Positions 1 to 13,368 of a DNA stretch of 64,000 nucleotides are shown here, one piece after another (position 1 is the stretch's first letter; each line of letters starts with the position of its first letter). Source of the DNA: Helopsaltes ochotensis (Eukaryota > Chordata > Aves > Passeriformes > Locustellidae); assembly GCA_013400155.1 (NCBI GenBank), contig VXBM01000542.1, forward strand, positions 461,658-525,657, given 5' to 3'. The notes beneath the pieces were generated by a model that did not search any database, was not told the DNA's origin, and saw only the letters and a program-made list of their open reading frames with translations. The translations under genes and the position numbers were made by a program.

Positions 1-3000
1 ATATAGTCTGTAGTCTGTTAATTAAAAATAAAATACCAGATTAAACCCACACTGGTCCAGGTTTCTCAACTGATAAGGTTTTTTATTGTTGCTGTTTTGT
101 TTTAAAAAGAGAACTCTTTCTCTTCAACACCAAAAGGCAGCGGGGCAGCATGAGAAGAGCCAAACCAGGAATTCCAGACCTCCTGCTCCCATCTCACCGC
201 TCGATCATCCATGACTTCCATATCTGGGTCCATCCAGCTCATTCTCTCCTTTATCAGGCACACCCTCATCAAGGGTTCCCTATCTAACTCTCCTATCACA
301 GATCAAAGCATGGGGAATAAACACTGGACTTATCCAACGCCAGCCACACCTCCCATCATCTGCCCTTACTTTCCATATATTCTTCCCTTTCATTCTTATT
401 TCTCCTGCCCTGAACAGCATTACACCAACATCCTCTTTTCTCCCCACCTCATCGTGATCATTTACCTCTGTCCTTTTATTCAAATCTCATCTAAGTCCAA
501 CTCAACCTCTTTTCTTCTGCACAGTCCCCACACCATGATGAGAGACTTCCCCTTCCTTGCTGTCATTCCATCCACCCCTGCTGCAGCGTGTTTCCTCACT
601 CACAGGGGTTCAGTGAGTTTGTAACTCAGGCTCAAACCCACTCGGTCAGCTGAGACATCCTTTGTTTGACTTGAACTTTGCAGTAGCTCATTTCTTCTTT
701 CCTGTTTCCATCCCTGTGGCCTCTGTCAACACCATCCAGCTCTTCCTGTGGCTTTATCTTGGTCCTTCTAATTCGCTCAGTGCATTCCTCAAAGATCCTG
801 TTCATTTCACTCCACATCTCAGTGAGCTTCCAGCCTCATTCCTCACCCTTTCAACTCTTCCTGCTCCACAACAGATCTCTGAGTGCTGTTATTAGGGGGA
901 AAATTCCACCCACCCGTAACAACTTAAAGAGTTCACTCTCTCCTTCAAGCCTGTCAAAATGCCTCTGACATCCCAGAAATGCCCAGCCTTCAGCTCAAAA
1001 TGCCTACAAAGCTCCCTTTATTCCTCCCCACCCCTTCCCAGCTAGCAGCATCACTAGATACCCTTTTGTTTGATTAAGACTAATCACAGCTTAAGGACAC
1101 ACAGTCAGATAAGCAGCTGCTCAAGTGACTGAATATCAACTCTGCTTTCCAAAAGAATGGAAATTTTTTTCCCCCACATGGGAAAGTAACAAACAAGAAT
1201 GGTTCAGTGACCTACTAAAGGGGTGTGTGGAAAAACATGAGTAAAGCCAAGACCTGAATTTTGGGTTTCTTGGCTTTAATTCCTCTGGCCACTCAGCAGA
1301 AAGAAATGAAAAGGGGTAAGGGGGGAGAACTGGAAATCAATGTTATTAATTTCTTTGCCAATCAAAGCACATCATAATCATGCAGCACAAAATCTTCACT
1401 AAAAATCATGCCAAATCTCTAAGTTCAGCCAAATTTTTTCAGATCATGCAAAAGTTCTTGAGAACTGGCAGTCTGAAGACAAACGAGCTCCCTCTTCCCT
1501 ATTTCAGCATATCCATCAAAAATGATGATTACGAAATCCATGTGGTATTTAAGCCAGAAAATGACATCTGTTTACCGAGTAAAAATACAAGATGAGAACT
1601 ACAACGTAACATGTAGATTAAATGGTAGATCAAGAGATGATAACAATGTGCTTTTCTAATGAAAAAGGGGACTACCGTGCCCCACACCTTTATAGTAACC
1701 AGGTCCAACCAGGTCCATAGAAACCAGTCTGCAGAGACACCAAAATAGCCAGGAGCAAAACAAACAAAACTGTCCCTGAATCTAAACCTCTGTCCACAGA
1801 ATTTGTCTGCTCTTCCTGTAGTTATTTGTAGCCCTGTAGCCCTGAAGACACCAAAACCTTAATCTGAACCAAGGCCTTCACAACTACCACTACTAAATGT
1901 TTACCTTGGCAAAGAAATGTGTCTCTGAGACAAGAAGAGCTCAGCAACCTTTCTGCAAACCATCCTGAGGCTCAAGGTCGTCAAGGTGCAATTTCAAAGT
2001 GCATCTTACACAGAGCTTAAAAGCTTGGGACTATATCAAGCATTTGACATAAGCAGGGTAAGAGGCTCAGTACCAATGTCCTGATTCATACTTGCACCCT
2101 TTGCAAGGGATCCTTGCTTTGAAGGGACCCTTACTGTGGTTAAAAAACACTTGTAACAGCAACTCTGCTCAAGTTTGGCTAAATTCAGGGGTGAATACAG
2201 GTGTTTTATCAGAGTAGCTTCTACAAGCAGCATGTGAAATATGTAACTGAATTCTGGAAGTTTTTAATCTCCAGGTGTTATCAGCACTGCTGAGAACTTC
2301 CCCCGACACTGCACCAACAAAGAATGTGTGGCAAAGGTGCCCTGGAAACAAGCTGACCCCTAACGTCAGTCCACTGAGGGAGGGAATATTTTTGGCTTAC
2401 ATCTACATGAAGTGAAGGAGTCATATTGCTAAAGAGGAGAGATGAAATCTAGAAATGACCTGGCAAGCTGTCCACAAGGCAGCTTTTGTCCCAATTCCCA
2501 GACCCCACTCTCCTGCTCTGTGCAGCTTTAGCAAGCAGGATCCACAGGGTTTTGGACAAGGATCTCATGCCAACATTAACACTCTTACCTCAAGTACAAC
2601 ACCTGGCATGTTTCTTAAGCTCTTATTAAAAGGTGAGAGAACTCTGAGGCTGCTTAAGAATAAAGGAGCCCACAAAGTCATCCTCATCTACCCTACCATG
2701 CCCTGTACAGAGATAAGCAATGACTGATATAATAATATATAATAGTTTAAAAATAACACCACCCAGTGTGAGTAGTATCATTAATAATTCCTAAAATAAA
2801 GCTTGTGCTCTGTTTACACAATGTACACGACCACACACATCTGTGGAGCCCATTCTCTCCACTGCAGGACTGCCTCCCCAGCACTGCACAAGAAGGGAAC
2901 CTTCATACACAAAATTAATTATTTACACGGTCTCAGAGCCTCATCAACCTCTTATTTCTTCACAGGGCCATGCATACAACACCCTGGCAGAGCATAACTG

Positions 3001-6000
3001 AAATCTGCCATGTCACTTATCCATTTTACACCTGGAGAAAATAAAGAATCGACTTAAATCTACTTTATCCAGGAGTAATACACCATATTTCCTACTCCCT
3101 GCAATAATTACATTAGTCATTTTATTAGCAGGATTTACCTCTTTACTCTTGAGATAAACTAGCACAAGGTCACTGATTCCCAACATCCTATTTCAGGTTT
3201 TGAACCATAAACTATGCATCATTCTTCCCAAAGCAGAGCTTTCCACAAGGAAGTCCAATGTCCCATATTCCAGACTGTCAGGCCAATAAATGGTTTACAG
3301 TGCCCTTTTGTAAAGCACAATTTTTCACCATGTAGAATGCAAGCAGAAGTCTGCAGCCTAAATTCTACATGGAGCTGAACATGATTCTTCCACTGGAGAC
3401 AACAAGTCTCCAAAACAAAGAGAAAAAATTCTTCTGTCCCAATCTCAGGGGAAAAAAAACCTTCATGACAGGCTGTTGTTGGAACATTTCTGAATACAGT
3501 TCAGCTTTGGGAAGTTATTTCTGGGTAATGTAATTATTTGGATAATGGTAAAGTTATTAGAGTGCTCTACTAAATTAAATATCAAGATGACATAACATTT
3601 TACTTAATTCTGCGTATTGTGGGTCATGCACCCAGGAGCACAGTTTCTCATTAGAAGGAGCAGTGTGAAAGGTCTTTCTCATTCTGAGAACATTCTTTAA
3701 GACATTTTTGCCTGCATAAAGAGACCTACCTGCAACATGTCAATTCTAGCTACCTACACGTCAAGGTCTGCAAGGTCACATTGGTTTAAAGAGCTGAGAT
3801 GAAGGGGCTAATAGTGGAAAACCAATGTTCTTCTACCTCTGTCAGTGTGGTACAGCTCCCATAATCAATCTCATCAGAAAAACAGGTGACATTTAGATAA
3901 AGTACAGCCCGCGTGACACCTGCTGTAAACCCCAGTGTTTATAAGTTACTTATTAATTTAAAAAATGGTTTTAATCTGCTCACTGTACAGGGGAGTGTGC
4001 TATTGGCATATTTTCCCCTCTGGAATGGCTTATCTGAAATGAGACTTATCAAGCTGTGCAACTGGCGATGTGACTGAAACAGCTGTGATGAAAACTGGAA
4101 TCATGATGGTTTGTACTGCTCAAAGGCATGAGGGAATCCCCTCCCTGGTGTTCAGAAACAACTTTTTTTAATCGTAAAATGTTTGACCGTTAACAGTACA
4201 AAGCCAAACTCAAAAAAATTTACAGCACTATTAAAAGGGCCCAGGTTACACCACGAATCCGTGATCCAGCATAAATTTGGTCGCTTCCAAACAAACCACC
4301 CGAGGTAATGACCCAGGTAATGACTGAGGTAATCTAGAAAAGCTTTGCTTTCTAGTCCATCGGTAAAGCTAATGGGTACCAAACTTTTTTTACTGCTTCT
4401 CTTTAAAACTTTAAACACTGAAATACCAGCCATGAGTGTCACATGTAAATAAAGATTACACAAAGAGCTTCCCTGGGTTTGTGTTTAACACGGCTGCATC
4501 ACCCAGCTCCGCAGGCAGCTCATGCCCCAGCAGAGCAAAATCCGCACAGCTTCACCTTTCTGTGTCACAGTTTTTGCTGTTGGTTTCCACACCCCCAGTT
4601 GTTTTCTGGAGTGAATTTCTACCCAGCAAAGGCAGCACGGAAAACATTAACACAGAATCTGTGTGTTTTGTCAGTGCTGGATCTGACAGGCAATAATGAA
4701 AGGTACAGCTGAGGCAACAGCCATGAAAACATCCCCATAAACCAAGATCAAATCCAACCTGAGGACGACATGGACAGAGAGACCTACAACCTGCAGGCTC
4801 AATCATTTGTTAAGAAGACATTTCCCATTTCACAGACATGTTCACCACCTCAAATCAGACTTTCCAGAATTACTTTAATCCTTTTTAGACCCAAGTTTAC
4901 AGTCAGTTTGTTTGGCAGATTTAAGAATTGTATCCCAAAGCTGCTGAGTAAGCAGGCTGGATCTGGGCACGATGCTTCAGGGCTGCAACTCAGCAAACCC
5001 TAAGCACCCTAAGCATTAAGAATGTGCTTTTCTTTGGCAGCCTCTAAGAAGATAATTTCTGCACCTTGCCTCATGCTACCACCAGCAAGCTGAATAAAAT
5101 AATTTCTTCTGAAATAAATTGGGTGCTCAGTTTATTCACCTGGATCAGAGTTCAGTACAGTCAGTCAATGTGACAGAATTATTCCTTTGCACTAGATGTT
5201 GATCCTCAGTTTCAAAATCCCAAGGACACACTAGTGGAAGCACAAAACAAAACAACAGTGATAGAGGCCAAGGAGCAGATGCACATGAGCAGTCCAGTTC
5301 TGTTCTTCATAATCCCCGTAGTTCCTTTGCAAGTTCCTCCCAGTTTGTACAATAAAGGCAGATTAATTTTTAATTAAGGCTTACATTTTTATTTCTTTTG
5401 TAAGTGCAAAGTAGTTATGTCCACAGTTGCACAGACCTTATGAGGTTCAGTCTCTTGCCAATAACTAATAACGTTCTTGGCCAATATTACCAAAATTTTA
5501 GGATTACTTACATTACATCTTCTCGCTACTGTACACAACAGATTGTTCTGTTGCTTCCTCTACATTGAGCAATACTTAAATAGAGGAATTTGGGGTGGGC
5601 AAAGTTAATTTTCTTTTAGCAAGCTAACGTGGTTCCTATAGATGAAAATAAATATTTCCGTTGATATGCCAAGAGGCATTTTCCATCAACCCTTTTAATC
5701 AACTTCCAAAATACGCTCAGCAGAGAACATCAGATTGGATCCGGTTTCTGCTATATCACATGGAACAAAAGACTTGAGCAGACACACATCTTTCCAAAAC
5801 ACTTCTCTTCCACAGCTCTGCCTCCATTTTGGATGACAGACAAAGGGGATAAATGGGAATATACCGCCTTACTGAAGAGATGAAAAGCACAACCGAAGTC
5901 TGAGCAAAAGGTGCAGATAAAACCCAGGAAGTGCCGCTGCCAGCTGCAGCCACGACAGGAACAAAGGAAACAGCGACAGAGCCCGCTTGCTTGACTTTGT

Positions 6001-6446
6001 TATAAAAATAAAATTTGGGGAGGGGAAAAAGGAAAATTGGCCCGGTTTCACATTGAGCGGGGCACTTTGCCCTTTAAGGGTTCCTGTTTAACGCTAGAGG
6101 CTTCCACTCGCTCGCAGCCTGGCCGCGGGATGCTGAGGGCTTCCAGCGGCACCAGCGGCCAGCCGGACCCCGGCCCTCAGCCCTCAGGGCGGGGGCGGCA
6201 GCGACACCCCCCGCTCACCCCCGGCCACGGGCCTCGGGCCTGCGGGGAAGCGCCCGCCAGGATCCCCAAGTCGGCCGAAAACAAACGCGGCACCGAACCC
6301 CCGCGTGTGGGTCGGGTCGGGCCGGGGGATCCCCGCTCGGCTGCGACCCCGCCCCTCACACGGTGCCGGCTCCCGGCCGGCCCCCCCGCCCAGCCCGGCC
6401 GGGGCTGTCCCCGCGGCCGGGGCTCTCAGCCGGGGCCGCTCGGTAC
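1..6446 (-). other. MLXIP: MLXIP intron 1 (partial)
   Basis: This stretch lies downstream of the MLXIP exon 1 donor on the minus strand and continues past the left edge. I found no exon in it: none of the short open frames resembles the next MLXIP exon or any other family I know, and none has a convincing acceptor and donor pair. About 210-1050 is pyrimidine-rich on the plus strand. From about 6050 it becomes strongly GC- and CpG-rich, the intronic shoulder of the MLXIP CpG island. A long first intron is normal for MLXIP. Confidence 0.75.
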
Positions 6447-6700
6447 CTGTAGGCCAGGGACATGCACTCGAACAGCTTCGTGAGGGACGCGTCGATGCTG
6501 AGGCGGCCGCCGGCGCCGCCGCCGCCGCGGGCCGCCCCGAACTGGTAAGTCTGGCAGGTCTGCTCGTTGACCGTGTCGAAGTCGTAGCCCTTCTTGGGCG
6601 GGTGCTCGCTGTGAGGCGACGAGACCATGAAGTGCCCCGAGTGGATGATCTGCGGGCCCGGGGGCTGCCCCCGCCGCGGCCCGCACCGCCGCCCCCCGCC
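6050..6700 (-). promoter_or_regulatory. MLXIP: CpG island at MLXIP 5' end, truncated by gap
   Basis: Dense CpG and G/C runs begin near 6050 and continue to the gap edge at 6700, covering the visible part of exon 1. After the gap (from 7092) composition is ordinary, so the island core, transcription start and initiator codon are probably inside the missing 391 bases. No TATA element is visible. The region is consistent with a CpG-island promoter, but transcription cannot be shown from sequence alone. Confidence 0.6.
6447..6700 (-). CDS. MLXIP: MLXIP (MondoA) exon 1, 3' part; 5' part lost in gap
   Basis: MLXIP is a bHLH-leucine-zipper transcription factor. It pairs with MLX, shuttles between mitochondrial surface, cytosol and nucleus, and activates carbohydrate-response genes such as TXNIP when glucose 6-phosphate rises. 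The minus-strand frame entering from the gap is open and reads IIHSGHFMVSSPHSEHPPK, then KGYDFDTVNEQTCQTYQFG, a Gly/Ala-rich linker, and LSIDASLTKLFECMSLAY. These are the first Mondo conserved regions: the glucose-sensing module and the nuclear export segment. The exon ends in AG and is followed by the donor GTACCG at 6446-6441, splitting a codon after two bases. The start codon and acidic N-terminus are hidden by Ns. The linker GAARGGGGAGGR looks longer than in mammalian MondoA (from memory). The paralogue MLXIPL is less likely, because the motif wording and the BCL7A neighbour fit MLXIP. Confidence 0.93.
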
Positions 6701-7091
6701 NNNNNNNNNNNNNNNNNNNNNNNNNNNNNNNNNNNNNNNNNNNNNNNNNNNNNNNNNNNNNNNNNNNNNNNNNNNNNNNNNNNNNNNNNNNNNNNNNNNN
6801 NNNNNNNNNNNNNNNNNNNNNNNNNNNNNNNNNNNNNNNNNNNNNNNNNNNNNNNNNNNNNNNNNNNNNNNNNNNNNNNNNNNNNNNNNNNNNNNNNNNN
6901 NNNNNNNNNNNNNNNNNNNNNNNNNNNNNNNNNNNNNNNNNNNNNNNNNNNNNNNNNNNNNNNNNNNNNNNNNNNNNNNNNNNNNNNNNNNNNNNNNNNN
7001 NNNNNNNNNNNNNNNNNNNNNNNNNNNNNNNNNNNNNNNNNNNNNNNNNNNNNNNNNNNNNNNNNNNNNNNNNNNNNNNNNNNNNNNNNNN
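6701..7091. other. Assembly gap (391 N)
   Basis: This is a run of 391 unknown bases whose true length may differ. It interrupts MLXIP exon 1 and any open frame drawn through it is an artefact. The left flank is extremely GC-rich; the right flank carries a poly-T run and a CR1 end. Confidence 0.99.
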
Positions 7092-7159
7092 CCAGGAATG
7101 TCCCCACTCCTTCTGAGGATGGCTGGTTTAAATGATCCAGCGGGGACTTCCATCCAGCG

Positions 7160-7400
7160 GTACGAATTTTTTTTTTTTTTTTTTAACCTCCACCTCAACA
7201 GGAGAAAACAGCTCCTTCACGTTGAGGGTAAGCAGAGCACTGGAATTGCCAGGGAGGCCGTGGGTTCTCCCCCTCTGGAGACTTTCCAAACACACCTGGA
7301 TGCGTTCCTGTGTCACCTGCTCCAGGTGACCCTGCCCGGGCAGGGGGGTTGGACTGAGTGATCTCCAGAGGTCCCTTCCAGCTCTAACGATTATGGAAAA
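7160..7400 (+). mobile_element. CR1-type LINE 3' end, plus orientation, with adjacent poly-T
   Basis: From about 7200 the sequence has the consensus-like wording of avian CR1 3' ends: a GGGAGGCCGTGGGTTCTCC-type segment, then a stretch about meeting a cost of one or two dozen substitutions, then CTGCTCCAGGTGACCCTGC, GGGGGGTTGGACTGAGTGAT and CCAGAGGTCCCTTCCAGCTC. A T-run sits just upstream (7169-7186). Only the terminal 200 bases are present, as expected from 5' truncation. It is non-coding and lies about 100 bases outside the gap that hides the MLXIP promoter. Confidence 0.88.
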
Positions 7401-10100
7401 CATTCCTAAAATTAAGGGACTATGAGGAACACTAGATGCAGGGGACAGTCCAGAAATGGCTAAAGAATGTTGAGAGAGCGATTGTCCTAGAAATACTTAA
7501 ATTGTCTTTCATACACTAAATTGCTGATTATTTTCCAGAAGGGGTTTGCAAGAAGCCAGGCAACCAGAGAAGCTGGAGATCTGCGGAGTCACAGAGAGGT
7601 CAGGACATGGAGCTTCTGCTGCCAGGCTGATGGCTCACACCTAACCCAGTACCTGCTCAGTGGCACATAAAAAGGAACCACAGTTGTTCAAGGGAAGTAA
7701 AGGTCAGATTTCATCCTTCTCAAACGCATAAAGGAAGCAATGGATCCTGCAGGTTAACATAAAACCATGGCAACAGGGCCAGTGTGGGGAGAAAGCATCA
7801 TCCTACAGCATAAAACCCCATACACATCCGTATGTGTACACAAAGTCAAGAGAAAAGATCTCAAACCTCCTTGACCAGGAGAGCAGTCAGATCCTAGGAC
7901 ACACATTCCAAAGCATTTATACTAAATTGCATATATTATTTCAGTTTTAGAACCTCACACTTGAAATGAAAAAACAGGCTCTTCAACATATCCACCCCCA
8001 GGAGGGAAAAAGCTTCCAAACATTAAATAGCCACATGCTACTTCTTCTGGTGTGTTAGACCAGAAATAAGATCAAGGGAGAATTATGAGATTGAGAGCAA
8101 GTCTTGAGCAAGGAGAGAAGAGGCATCCCTGTAATATCCCAATTACGCCCATGCAGTGATCATCAAATTCCCCATTAGCATGGAATCAAGGCTGATCCCT
8201 GTGTTTAGGGGAGGAGTGGTAGGTCACTTCCCCACACATGAAAGCAACAGGAAGGAATGATCACATCATGTGAGAGCTGCCTCAGATCTTTAAAAACCAA
8301 AACTAGCCTTCAGCTCTTAGTCAGCATCATACATAACTCCAATTCTGAAGAAAAGGCCAGTCATATTTAGCTTAAAATCTGGTTATTGCAATCTTATATT
8401 AACATTGGCTTAAAAACAAAAAGAAGAAAAAAGAAGTGCTGCCACCCAGCAAAACATAATGAGAATATTTTAGATACAAAGAAAAAAAATTTAAACATCT
8501 CAAAACAACATTCACAGTTTAACAATACCTATTAAGTCTTCCATGTAGTTTGTTAAGAACTAAACCTGAGCTAAAAAAAAATCACATCAGTAGCAGCCCT
8601 GTATAAAGTATTTCCATGACAACAGCCTGTACACTGACCTTGCTAAATTCTAACCAAGCCAGTGTTTTCTCCTGCAGTAAAAGACAGGTAACTTGTTTAA
8701 ATAAAATCATTAGGTAGCAGTGCAATTTTCTAGGAAGAGTTAGGAGTACACCATCATTTAAAGAAAGGGCAGCAGCTTTAAGCTACAACACAACTTCAGG
8801 GTTTTCTCCTCTGCCAGATGCAAGGAAAGGGGCATCCCTCTAAATAAACCCACTTATTTTGGATGCAGACCTCTTGGTTTGCCCTTTTAAGATGAGCATT
8901 TAGGTGATCAGCAACAGTTCAATTTCCTCTCCTGCTCCACAGCAAGGAATTCCAGGAAGCACAGGGAAACACTAAGAGGCCACAGCATCTTTTGAGTATG
9001 TCTTTTCTTACTGATTTTCATCAATCCACAGTGCAAGGTGAAACACAGGCCACCACCCTCAAGGAACAACATCAATTCCTTGAAATAGGCTTTTAGGACA
9101 GGAGGAATTCAACTGAAATACACACTGTGAACAGAGCCATCCTAACCGTTTAATGCCCACAGTGTATTCCACACCACTTAGTGGTGAGATTATCCTCCCG
9201 AATCCACAAACAGGAAGAAAAGCATTCCCACAGTGATGAGGGAAAGAGCTCAAGGACTCTCAATCATGGGCTGAGTGCAGGAGTCCAGCCCCACTCCGTA
9301 CCTGTCCTGCCCCCAGGAAACCTCCAGCCGTGCCCTGCTGCTGGCTGCTGCTGCTCTCTCCCTGGCACAAACCTTACCTGTTCAGAGGCCTTTTCTCCTG
9401 GGACCCATCTTGAGTTACAGCCTGGCTGTTACTTGTCCTTTCCTCTCTCTCCAGTTCCACCCCGTATGGAACTCCTTGTACGCGTCTCCTGGTTTAATTC
9501 CCTAATCTGGAGAAGGATAAAAAAACGAACTAAAACGTGGTTTCCTTCCCAGGTTGGTGAGTTTAAGGGGCTGGTGAGGATGTTAAAAGCACCCTGGTTA
9601 AACGTGAGGGAGGCAATAGAGCCAAGGTGGGAGCAGGCTGGGGCTCACCCCGCTGGGAGCCAGAGCCAGCAGAGCAGTCCAGCTGCCTGTGGAACTGCAG
9701 GCCACCTTGGGACAGAGCACACCAAACACTAAAAATAAGCTGGACACTTTATATCCATCTTGAAATGTAAAGAATCTTTCCAAAACTCTTTAGGAGTTTT
9801 ACCCTCGTAAGCATTAGACTCGAGCTCGTTTCCAAACTGAAGCACATTTCCACACTGCCTTCCCTACCCCCTCCAATTTAAGTTACCACTGCACATTAAC
9901 CGAGCACCAAATGAGGAATTTGGTAAATGAATTATCTTAAATTACCAAATTATTCTGCAGATTGCTGTAATTACATTGGCCTTATCTGTCTCTTGTTCTT
10001 ACAACCACCACCTGCCCCTGCCCCACCACACAATTATCAAGACACCTTTGGACTGCTCAAAGGTGGATTATTTTACACGTTACCAAATAAGACAAAACCA
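7401..10100. other. Intergenic region between MLXIP 5' end and BCL7A 3' end
   Basis: About 2.7 kb of moderately AT-rich, unique-looking sequence. No exon, RNA gene or clear repeat was recognised. The longest plus-strand frame (9181-9732) has no family resemblance and no surrounding splice structure. Confidence 0.6.
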
Positions 10101-10228
10101 GAGAATACACATTTAAAAATACTATTTATAAAATCAGAAATTTATTGCAAATTAAAAAAAAAACCCTAACCAAATTGAGATTATGTTTCTTGATAAAAAT
10201 TCTTCACACAGCGTTCAGGTTGTGATTT

Positions 10229-10239
10229 TTTATTTTATT
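10229..10239 (-). terminator. BCL7A: BCL7A polyadenylation signals (two overlapping AATAAA)
   Basis: TTTATT is present at 10229-10234 and 10234-10239 on the plus strand, giving overlapping AATAAA hexamers on the transcript strand. They lie at the far end of an AT-rich UTR, after which no transcript-like feature continues. Another hexamer at 10141-10146 could be the real end. Confidence 0.45.
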
Positions 10240-13200
10240 TCGAAATGAAACCATTGTACATTGTACAAACCATAACTACCGATGGAATAAATAAGTGAAA
10301 AATTATACTGCTGTACAACACACACACACACAAATCATAAGATGGAAAACGATTAGGTATTGAAGAAAACAAAATTCTTTACACCTTCTAACAGGCCCTT
10401 AGATATAAAGAACATTCCAAAACATGACAATGTTTATGTATGAAGATAGCCACCCAAAACCGATATTTTTATACTGCCTTGTTGATTTTTTTTGTTGTTA
10501 TTGTTGTTTTGTAAGTGCCAGCACTTTTTGGAATGTTTAACAACTACTTTCCCAAGCATAAAAATTCCAAGGAATAGTTCTGCTATAAAATGTTTGGCTG
10601 AGTAAATCGATTATCCGGAAGGCCTTCCCACGTGTCCCACAAACTCAGCTAAATTACTTGCTTGCTTCTAGTTTCTTTTTTTTTTTTTTCCCACATTTTT
10701 TGTTAATTTTTTATTTATTTATTTTATTGTAACTGAAGCTCCAACATTCAGCATTGTAGCAAGGAAGCACTTCTTGATATTTGCACTATTTCTAAAACAT
10801 CAGCTGCATGAGAACTTTCAGTCATCTTGAAAAAAATTACATCTCTCCTCCTGCTCCACCTCTCAATGCTTTCAATAAACCCTTTTACAGTGAGTTCATA
10901 AAACAAGTTTTGGGTAGAGATAGGTCCAAGCCAAAAAAAGCTGGATTTAGATCTGGTTTCCAAACCTCAGGTGGATTTGAATTCCATGTTCTGGTTTGGT
11001 CCCATCTGTACTTTCTGGCATTAAAATGTGTTCAATCACATCCGTTGGCCCATAAATGTTATCAGGCACTTCAAAAAAAGACTAATAACAGTCTTATACA
11101 CTATTTTGGATTTCTTCATACCAGATAATGTCAAAGTCTCTCCCCTCAGAGACTGACAATAACAGGTCTAAGGAACCCAAATCTATCTGCTTGTTCAGTT
11201 GTCTGTTGTCACTAGAATCTCTGGTTAAAATAAAAGATCTGAATGTATTCTGTAGAAGCTGTAAATAAAGGTTTTCTACCTCAGAAATAAAGCCTCTAGG
11301 AAGATGGTTATGATGCCTTGTCTCATTAGCCACAGAACAATGAACAGTTCTGAGCAGAAGCCACAGGAGAGAAAAGGAAGTTTATAATTAAACCTGTTGA
11401 TGTCAATAATGCCAATAAATGCTTCTATCTAATGAAAAATTTGAGGTATTTTTAGTGCTATTTATATATTTTATTTCTTCCTAAAGTACAGGAATTAGTT
11501 CCTAAATGAAAAGTCTATTTACTCCCTTGGAAACGTCTACAAAAGGAAAATTAGAAACTTGCCGCGATGCACCTGAAGAGAGGGATTAGTAAACACGACT
11601 ACTTGTCAAAGGTGGCATCAATTTGTTTTGTTTTAGCATTAAGAATAACGAAAAGTTAGTAAATCAAAAATATTTAGAAGTTTGAATCTTTCTAGATTTG
11701 CCCATTTAATATATCAATAGAACTTCTCACAAAATATCACTTAAATCTGAATGTAATATACATACAAATCAATTATCATGGACCAGTTATCCACATTTTA
11801 GGCATACACACAATTCAAGAGAGAATTCTACCGTTTCATTGCATATATTGTGCAAATTCAGTTTTTGGCTCCTCATTTCCTTATTTTCAGAATGTTAATG
11901 GACTTCATGATCAGACCAGAAATCCCAAAATCTTATTAGGGAGCACGCTGTTTTCATGAATGATTTGCAATCAGATTTTATTCAGTTAAAATCCAAAATG
12001 TTTTATTTCAACGTAAAGGAAAAGTTGAGTGTCATAGGTTATTTGGGGTTCAATCCTACAAACATCTTATGGAAGGTCAGTATTGGCTCCCCACTCCTCC
12101 CTCCCCTTTTCCCTCCCCCCAGTTCCTTATTATTTTTCCTAATAAAGTGGTAATTGCAAAGGTAATGCAGTAGTCTAAGTGCAAGCCATTTTCACTGTTG
12201 GAGAATTCAGACCTAAATAAGCTTCACCAAGACCTAATTTACAAAAAAAAAAAAAAAAACATTATCAACTGGAAGCAACTTCTTTTTTTTTCGTCTAAAA
12301 AAGTATTTACAGTTTTTCAGCTTACAAACTACGCGCCACCATTTTCCAGAGCTGTGAGATCGTATTTGAAATTCCAAGTTCCATCTCCCAGGGCGGGAGA
12401 AGACAGAGCAAGGGCCCGATCCAGCAGCACGGATGGACACACGGATGGATGTGTGTGCGGGGAAGCGGGAGGGCAGCGGTTCCACCGACACCGGGCCTTT
12501 ATTCCCTGGAAGTACAAAGCCCACTGGAAGACCAGACCCTCGTCACCTGATGATGCAGACGGTTCCACCAAAGTTCTGCTTGCCAGGAATTTGAGGGGAG
12601 CTGCACCTACCTTGTGCCTTTTCCGTTAGTTTTAGTTAGCATAAGCACGCTTCAACGTGAATTGGAAGAGAAGGAACCTTTCCTAACTGGAGTTAGGAAC
12701 TGGACTATAGAAACAACAAGGCTTATTTACAAGACTTGCTGAAAGAGAATAAGGAACACTCCCACCCCCCCGCCCCCAGTACAGTATTTTCCTGGAACAT
12801 GGAAGTAAACATCTCATAATGAAACAGTACAATGAAATCCAGTTCAGTGAAAACATGGTATCAAAAAAGACCAATTGAAAATAAACTCGCTGTGCATCAA
12901 TCCCTTTGATCCTATTTATGTACATAGTGGAACTTTCCTGTAAAGCAAGTTGTACCCAGTACAGAGATCTGGACCTAATACGTAAGTATTTTAAGTGCCT
13001 GTGTTATAATATCTATTCAGATCTGGACTATAAATGGTAAACAGATCATGTTAACTTCTGATGAAGTTAAGTATTTAGAAGACCAAATTTACAGTTGCGA
13101 ATGCCATGCATTCAATAAAAGATCTCCACTATAGCTGCTAAAATAAAGTATCAAGCTCCTTTTTCTCCTTGGACTCCAAGAGTGAAAATGGCTTCCTGAT

Positions 13201-13269
13201 TTGTAGTTGTTTAAAAATTTAAGCACCAGGGATTTAAAACTTAAAAACGAAACAAAAACCCCAAACAAA

Positions 13270-13367
<98 letters not shown>
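13270..13367. repeat. Long poly-A/poly-T homopolymer with one short interruption
   Basis: Almost 100 A residues on the plus strand, broken only by a TCC near 13332. It lies in the BCL7A 3' UTR, where the transcript carries it as poly-U. No target-site duplication or body of a retrotransposon was recognised beside it. Length in homopolymers is often unreliable in assemblies. Confidence 0.9.

Positions 13368-13368
<1 letters not shown>

Noticed and set aside
211..968. Plus-strand frames near the left edge
   Set aside because: Pyrimidine-rich intron sequence rich in Ser, Pro and Leu codons; no domain or splice evidence.
6184..7198. Long open frames of 240-307 codons through the first gap
   Set aside because: They are open only because Ns contain no stop codon. 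Only the frame with the Mondo conserved regions is real.
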